Source of the DNA: Cellulomonas aerilata
GTDB lineage: Bacteria; Actinomycetota; Actinomycetes; Actinomycetales; Cellulomonadaceae
Direction of reading: 5' to 3'
NCBI RefSeq assembly: GCF_007991755.1
Contig: NZ_BJYY01000021.1
Location: 1 to 64,000, forward strand
Length of the DNA: 64,000 nt
Of the stretch, positions 59,324 to 64,000 are shown piece after piece. Numbering within the stretch: position 1 is the first letter of the stretch; each line of letters starts with the position of its first letter. The translations under genes and the position numbers were made by a program. The notes below the pieces were generated by a model, which worked only from the letters and a program-made list of their open reading frames with translations, did not search any database and was not told the origin of the DNA.

Positions 59324-60405
59324 TAGCCCGCGACCCACTCGGCGTAGTACACGCCGATCCCCGCGGCGACGAACAGCCCCGCGATGATCCAGAACCGGAT
59401 GACGATGGTGACCTCGCCCCACCCGGACAGCTCGAAGTGGTGGTGCAGCGGCGCCATCTTGAAGACCCGCTTGCCGGTCATCTTGAAGAAGCCGATCTGG
59501 ATGACGTCGGAGAGCACGACGAGCACGAACAGGCCGCCGATGATCGCGGCGAGGACCTCCGTGCGGGACAGGATCGACAGCCCGGCCAGGGCGCCGCCCA
59601 GGGCCAGGGACCCCGTGTCGCCCATGAAGATCTTCGCCGGGCTCGCGTTCCACCACAGGAACCCGAAGCAGGCGCCGGTGATGGCCGCGGCCACCACCGC
59701 CAGGTCCAGCGGGTCGCGCGTCTCGTAGCAGCGCGGGCCCACGGTGAGGATCGACTGGCAGGTCTGGTTGGACTGCCAGACGCAGACGATGACGTAGGCG
59801 CCGAACACGATGAGGGACACACCGGTCGCCAGGCCGTCGAGCCCGTCGGTGAGGTTCACGGCGTTCGACCAGGCCGTGATGAGGAAGTTCGCCCAGATGA
59901 CGAACAGGATCAGGCCCACGGTCGCGCCGGCGAACGCCAGGTCCAGCCCGGTGTCGCGGATGAACGAGATCTGGGTGGACGCCGGCGTGCGGAAGTTCTG
60001 GTTCGGGAACTGCAGGGCGGCCACCGCGAAGCCGATCCCGACGAGCCCCTGCCCGATGATCTTCCAGCGGGCGCGCAGGCCCAGGCTGCGCTGCCGGGAG
60101 ATCTTGATGAAGTCGTCGAGGAACCCCACCACCCCCAGCCCGGTCATGAGGAACAGCACCAGGACGGCGGACGCGCTGGGCAGGTTCCCCGTGACCAGGC
60201 TCGCGCCGGCCCACCCCAGCAGCGTGGCCAGGATGATGACGACGCCGCCCATGGTCGGCGTCCCGCGCTTGGTGAAGTGCGCGGTCGGACCGTCCTGGCG
60301 GATGAACTGCCCGTACTGCTTGCGGACGAGGTAGCGGATGAACAGCGGGGTTCCCAGCAGCGACAGGACCAGCGCGAGCCCGCCGGAGATGAGGACCGCC
60401 CTCAC
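59323..60405 (-). CDS. mraY: Phospho-N-acetylmuramoyl-pentapeptide transferase
   Basis: Integral membrane enzyme that makes lipid I from UDP-MurNAc-pentapeptide and undecaprenyl phosphate. About ten helices. [22 protein letters not shown] (metal-binding acidic pair), [27 protein letters not shown] and the HHHFE loop are all present. 360 residues from the GTG overlapping the murF stop. Confidence 0.97.
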   Translation of the reverse strand: MRAVLISGGLALVLSLLGTPLFIRYLVRKQYGQFIRQDGPTAHFTKRGTPTMGGVVIILATLLGWAGASLVTGNLPSASAVLVLFLMTGLGVVGFLDDFIKISRQRSLGLRARWKIIGQGLVGIGFAVAALQFPNQNFRTPASTQISFIRDTGLDLAFAGATVGLILFVIWANFLITAWSNAVNLTDGLDGLATGVSLIVFGAYVIVCVWQSNQTCQSILTVGPRCYETRDPLDLAVVAAAITGACFGFLWWNASPAKIFMGDTGSLALGGALAGLSILSRTEVLAAIIGGLFVLVVLSDVIQIGFFKMTGKRVFKMAPLHHHFELSGWGEVTIVIRFWIIAGLFVAAGIGVYYAEWVAG

Positions 60406-61901
60406 GGGGCGACCACCGCCTCGTCCCCGCCCGTGGCCTCGTCGGCCGGGCCGGCGGCGCCGGTCGCGCCGGCACCGTCGGCGGTGAGGAGGTCCCCGAG
60501 CCGCCACAGGCCCGCCCCGAAGGACGACTTGACCAGGACGACGTCGCCCGCGCGGAGCTCGTCGGCGAGGAAGGCGGCCGCGGCGTCGACGTCGTCGACC
60601 ATGGCGACCTCGTCGCCCCACGAGCCCTCACGCAGCGCACCGTCGGCGATCGGCTGGGCGCCGGACCCGACGACGACGGTGAGGCCGACGTTCAGCCGCA
60701 CCACCATGAGCCCCAGGGCCTCGTGCGCGGTCCGGTGGTCCTCGCCGAGCTCGAGCATCTCCCCCAGCACCGCGACGGAGCGGCGGTCGCGGCCGGCGAC
60801 GACGGCGAGCGTCTTGAGCGCGGCCCGCATGGAGTCCGGGTTGGCGTTGTAGGAGTCGTCGATGACCGTCACGCCGTCGGCGCGCTCGACGACGTTCATG
60901 CGGTGCGGGCTGAGCGTGCCGGCCGACGACAGCCGCTCGGCGACGTCCGCCAGACCCAGCCCGAGCCGCAGGGACACCGCGGCGGCGGCGAGCGCGTTGT
61001 GGACGTGGTGCTCCCCCACCAGCCGGAGCGTGACGGTCGCGCTGTCACCGCCCGCGGTCAGGGCGAACGTGGCGCGGCCGGCGCGGTCCACGCGCACGTC
61101 GGTGGCGCGCACGTCGGCGCCCTCGGAGCTACCGAACGTCACCACGTCACCGGGCGCGGCGTCCGCCATCGCGGCCACGCGCATGTCGTCGGCGTTGAGG
61201 ACCGCCACACCGCCGGGCGCCAGGCCCGCCACGATCTCGGCCTTGGCGCGCGCCACGGCCTCGATCCCGCCGAACTCCCCCAGGTGCGCGCTGCCGACCA
61301 CCAGGACGGCGGCGACGTCGGGCGGCGCGATGCCGGTCAGGTAGGTCAGGTGGCCCAGCCCGCTGGCCCCCATCTCCAGGACGAGGAACCGGGTCTGCTC
61401 GTCGGCGCGCAGGACGGTCAGCGGAAGGCCGATCTCGTTGTTGAACGACTTCACCGGTGCGACGGTCGGGCCCGACGGCGTCAGCAGCTGGGCGAGCAGG
61501 TCCTTCGTCGTGGTCTTGCCGACCGACCCGGTGACGCCGACGACGGTGAGCCGGGTCGCGCCCGCCTCGTCGTCGGTCCGCAGCCGCAGCAGCACCTCGC
61601 GCGCGAGGTCGCCCAGCGCGCGCTCGACGTCGTCGACCAGGACGCTCGGCAGCTCGCGGCCGTCGTCGCCGACCGTCGCGCGCGACGCGAGCACGAGGGC
61701 CGCGCCGCGGTCCACGGCCGCGGCGGCGTAGTCGTGCCCGTCCACGTGCTCGCCGGGCAGCGCGACGAACAGCGACCCGGTGTCGACCTGGCGCGAGTCC
61801 ACCACCACCGGCCCGTGCACCATCAGTGCCGGGTCGAGGGTCTGCGGGTGCAGCCGTCCGCCCGTGGCGGCCGCCACCTCGGCGGCCGTCAGGGCGATCA
61901 C
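60402..61901 (-). CDS. murF: UDP-N-acetylmuramoyl-tripeptide--D-alanyl-D-alanine ligase
   Basis: Adds D-Ala-D-Ala to finish the stem peptide. The UDP-binding N-terminus has [16 protein letters not shown], the ATP loop is [12 protein letters not shown], and [12 protein letters not shown] follows. [12 protein letters not shown] and [11 protein letters not shown] are later motifs. 499 residues with a short Ala/Gly/Asp-rich tail. GTG start overlapping the murE stop. Confidence 0.96.
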   Translation of the reverse strand: MIALTAAEVAAATGGRLHPQTLDPALMVHGPVVVDSRQVDTGSLFVALPGEHVDGHDYAAAAVDRGAALVLASRATVGDDGRELPSVLVDDVERALGDLAREVLLRLRTDDEAGATRLTVVGVTGSVGKTTTKDLLAQLLTPSGPTVAPVKSFNNEIGLPLTVLRADEQTRFLVLEMGASGLGHLTYLTGIAPPDVAAVLVVGSAHLGEFGGIEAVARAKAEIVAGLAPGGVAVLNADDMRVAAMADAAPGDVVTFGSSEGADVRATDVRVDRAGRATFALTAGGDSATVTLRLVGEHHVHNALAAAAVSLRLGLGLADVAERLSSAGTLSPHRMNVVERADGVTVIDDSYNANPDSMRAALKTLAVVAGRDRRSVAVLGEMLELGEDHRTAHEALGLMVVRLNVGLTVVVGSGAQPIADGALREGSWGDEVAMVDDVDAAAAFLADELRAGDVVLVKSSFGAGLWRLGDLLTADGAGATGAAGPADEATGGDEAVVAP

Positions 61902-63466
61902 TCGCCGGCCCCGCGAGCGGGCGTGCCGACGGCGGCGAGCAGGACGTCGCGGTCGTTGTACCGGTGGAAGACCCCGGCGATCTCCTGGGTGGGCTCGTGC
62001 CCCTTGCCGGTGATGATGATCGTGTCCTTGTCGTCGGCGAGCGCGAGGGCCGCCCGGATGGCGTCCGCGCGCGACGTCGCCTCATGGATGTCGGTGCCGT
62101 CGGGACGCTCGGCGCGTGCCCCGGCGAGGATCTGGGCCCGGATCGCGGCCGGGTCCTCCGACCGCGGGTTCTCGTCGGTCACGACCAGCACGTCGGCCAG
62201 CCGCGCCGCGATCTGCCCCATGATCGGGCGCTTGCCCTGGTCCCGGTCGCCGTCGGACCCGAAGACCAGGACGAGCCGGCCGGGCGTGATCGGCCGGACC
62301 GCCTCCAGGGCCAGCACGAGCGCGTCCGGGGTGTGGGCGTAGTCGACCAGGGCCAGCGGCAGGCCGCCGCCGCGCTCGACCACGCGCTCCATCCGGCCGG
62401 GGATGGCGTGCGCGGTGCCCACGGCGGCGATCGCGGCGTCGAGCGGCACCCCGGCGCGGTGCGCGAGCACGATCGCCAGCGCGGCGTTGGAGACGTTCAC
62501 GAGCCCGGGCAGCGGGCTCGCGGCGGCGTGCTCCACGCCGTCCGGGCCGCGCAGCGTGAAGGTCGACCCGACGCCGTCCAGGCCGATGGTCGCCGCGGTG
62601 ACGGCCCAGTCGGCACCGGCGGCCTGCGGCGAGCCGACGTGGGTGGAGACCGACTCCACCGGCACGGGGGACTGCGCGACGAGCCGGCGTCCCCACTCGT
62701 CGTCGACGACGACGACCCCGCGGCGGGCCTGCGCGGGCGCGAACAGGCGCGCCTTGTCCGCGAAGTAGCCCTCCATGTCGCCGTGGAAGTCCAGGTGGTC
62801 GCGCTGGAGGTTGGTGAACCCCACGACGTCGAAGGTCAGGCCGTGCACCCGGCCGAGCGCGAGGGCGTGGCTGGAGACCTCCATGGTCACCGCGCCGGCG
62901 TCCCGCTCACGGGCCAGGCGCAGCAGCGCGTGCAGGGCGGGCGCCTCCACCGTGGTGCGGGGGCTCTCGATCGCCTCCTCGCCGATGCGCAGCTCGACCG
63001 TGCCCAGGACGGCGGTCGTCGCGTGCACGGCGCGCAGCGCGGCGTCGACGAAGTAGCTGGTGGTCGTCTTGCCGTTGGTGCCGGTGATGCCGACGGTGAC
63101 GAGCTCGGTGGCCGGGTGCCCGTGCACCCAGGCGGCGAGGTCGCCCAGCAGCGCCCGGGGGTCGTCGGCGACGAGCACCGGGACGTCGAGGTCGCCGCAC
63201 CGGTCCGCGCCCTGCGCGTCGGTGAGCACCGCCACGGCACCGGCGGCCACCGCGGCGGGTGCGTAGGCGGCGCCGTGCACCCGGAACCCGTCCAGGCCGA
63301 CGAACAGGTCGCCCGGCTCCACCTCGGAGCTGGCGTGCGTGACGCCGGTGACGACGACGTCGGGCTGCTCGGGTCCCGCCCAGCGCAGCGCGAAGGTGCG
63401 TGCGAGGTCGACGACCCCGTGGACCGTGGGATGCGCAGGGCGCATCCGGCCGTACGGGGACGTCAT
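61898..63466 (-). CDS. murE: UDP-N-acetylmuramoyl-L-alanyl-D-glutamate--third-residue ligase
   Basis: Adds the diamino acid at position 3 of the stem peptide. ATP loop GITGTNGKTTT (about 126-136), EVSSHAL, NLQRDHLDFHGDMEGYF with the probable carbamylated Lys238, and VDYAHTPDAL are present. The substrate-selecting motif reads DENPRSEDP at about 431-439: the usual DNPR of diaminopimelate enzymes has Glu432 in place of Asp. This would suit ornithine or lysine at position 3, as in Cellulomonas-type walls, but is an inference. 522 residues. ATG start; 67 nt separate it from the upstream transpeptidase. Confidence 0.95.
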   Translation of the reverse strand: MTSPYGRMRPAHPTVHGVVDLARTFALRWAGPEQPDVVVTGVTHASSEVEPGDLFVGLDGFRVHGAAYAPAAVAAGAVAVLTDAQGADRCGDLDVPVLVADDPRALLGDLAAWVHGHPATELVTVGITGTNGKTTTSYFVDAALRAVHATTAVLGTVELRIGEEAIESPRTTVEAPALHALLRLARERDAGAVTMEVSSHALALGRVHGLTFDVVGFTNLQRDHLDFHGDMEGYFADKARLFAPAQARRGVVVVDDEWGRRLVAQSPVPVESVSTHVGSPQAAGADWAVTAATIGLDGVGSTFTLRGPDGVEHAAASPLPGLVNVSNAALAIVLAHRAGVPLDAAIAAVGTAHAIPGRMERVVERGGGLPLALVDYAHTPDALVLALEAVRPITPGRLVLVFGSDGDRDQGKRPIMGQIAARLADVLVVTDENPRSEDPAAIRAQILAGARAERPDGTDIHEATSRADAIRAALALADDKDTIIITGKGHEPTQEIAGVFHRYNDRDVLLAAVGTPARGAGE

Positions 63467-63533
63467 GGGACGAATCTACCGCGGGCCGTCGGGCCGGGCC
63501 GGAGGGCGAGCGGCCGCGCGGGCATGGTCTGCC

Positions 63534-64000
63534 TCACTCGTAGGTCGTCGGGAAGAGGGCGGCCGGCGCACCGGTGGGCGGCACCTTGAGCAGCTGCAGG
63601 GCGAAGCCGCCGACCTCGCTGAAGACCGGCGCCGCGACCGTGCCGCCCCACTCGGACGTGCGCGGGTTGTGCATGATCACGGCGATCGCGATCCGCGGGT
63701 CGTCGGCCGGTGCGACGCCGATGAACGACGCCGTGATGCCGACCTGCCCGTCGGCGCCCCACGCCTGCGCCGTGCCGGTCTTGCCCGCCACCCGGTAGCC
63801 CGGGATCGCGGCGTCGGCGCCGGTGCCGCCCTCGCTCGTCACGACGCTCTCCAGCATCGTCATCACCGTGTTCGCGGTCTCCTCGGAGACCACCCGGACG
63901 CCCTCACCGGGTGTGGTGGCGGGCTGCACGGTGCCGTCGGGGAGCGTGTAGCCCTTGATGAGGTGCGCCGGCATCCGTACGCCGCCGTTGGCGATGGTGG
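63534..64000 (-). CDS. ftsI: Penicillin-binding protein 2/FtsI transpeptidase, C-terminal part
   Basis: Septal peptidoglycan transpeptidase, cut by the window edge so only the last 155 residues or so are seen. The frame is open to the edge and begins with TIANGGVRMPAHLI, typical of the transpeptidase domain after the SxN motif. The third catalytic motif is VAGKTGTAQ, and FIGVAPADDPRIAIAVIMHNP follows. The stop is a TGA. Position just upstream of murE makes this the ftsI of the dcw cluster. The N-terminal helix and the SxxK and SxN motifs lie outside the window. Confidence 0.92.
   Translation of the reverse strand, partial: TIANGGVRMPAHLIKGYTLPDGTVQPATTPGEGVRVVSEETANTVMTMLESVVTSEGGTGADAAIPGYRVAGKTGTAQAWGADGQVGITASFIGVAPADDPRIAIAVIMHNPRTSEWGGTVAAPVFSEVGGFALQLLKVPPTGAPAALFPTTYE

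Overview
The window reads as one contiguous stretch of a high-GC (roughly 75 percent) actinobacterial chromosome. The best fit is Micrococcales, probably Cellulomonadaceae. This rests on near-exclusive GTG/ATG starts, long chains of 4-nt stop/start overlaps, an actinobacterial dcw cluster with sepF-yggT-divIVA (wag31), the bifunctional HisA/TrpF enzyme PriA, the argCJBDFRGH order, and a MurE motif that departs from the usual diaminopimelate type. No insertion sequence, prophage, CRISPR array or tRNA was seen. Almost every gene runs on the minus strand.

Layout by position. 1-347: tandem strong minus-strand promoters that look like the start of a ribosomal RNA operon lying just outside the window. 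348-3122: tyrS, a 3-methyladenine DNA glycosylase and a P-loop kinase-like protein. 3136-12101: the complete arginine operon argC-J-B-D-F-R-G-H, with a candidate ARG operator over the argC promoter. 12292-14524: a small plus-strand operon (quinone oxidoreductase, DsbA/FrnE-like protein, GNAT acetyltransferase). 14582-23127: an SDR oxidoreductase, pheS-pheT, thpR, a SpoU-type rRNA methylase and infC-rpmI-rplT. 23464-27361: a DUF1844 protein, an MFS exporter, a membrane coiled-coil protein paired with a lipoprotein protease, and a GerW-like protein. 27367-31850: hisC-hisB-unknown-hisH-priA-sseB. 32005-34446: a RecQ-type helicase fused to a phosphoribosyltransferase-like domain. 34465-39337: the long-chain olefin operon oleA-oleBC-oleD, with hisD behind it at 39582-40904. 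40995-47765: an S4 RNA-binding protein, an intergenic array of palindromic repeats, a PPOX-family protein, dnaE, rluD and lspA. 47796-64000: the division and cell wall cluster, read ftsI(partial)-murE-murF-mraY-murD-ftsW-murG-murC-ftsQ-ftsZ-pgeF-sepF-yggT-divIVA-dksA-like.

How the genes work together. The arginine operon carries its own repressor gene. The his genes are split: hisD is separated from hisCB-H-priA by the ole operon and recQ. OleA, OleB, OleC and OleD together would turn two acyl-CoA molecules into a long internal alkene. The mur/fts genes make and place septal peptidoglycan, and SepF, YggT and DivIVA position that machinery.

The most unusual observations are as follows. (1) A 573-bp array between convergent genes holds five 57-bp near-palindromes, each closed by 12-13 bp arms, three of them in 140-bp units. 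(2) At least nine genes share a TANNNT hexamer 6-8 nt before the start codon with no Shine-Dalgarno sequence, the geometry of leaderless transcription. (3) infC has a likely AUC start, an attenuator-like leader and an Ala/Pro-rich tail of about 190 residues on IF3. (4) A perfect 42-bp palindrome lies just after ftsZ. (5) An inverted repeat follows a TTGACA box upstream of ftsZ. All functional statements come from reading the sequence against known families; no database search was run.
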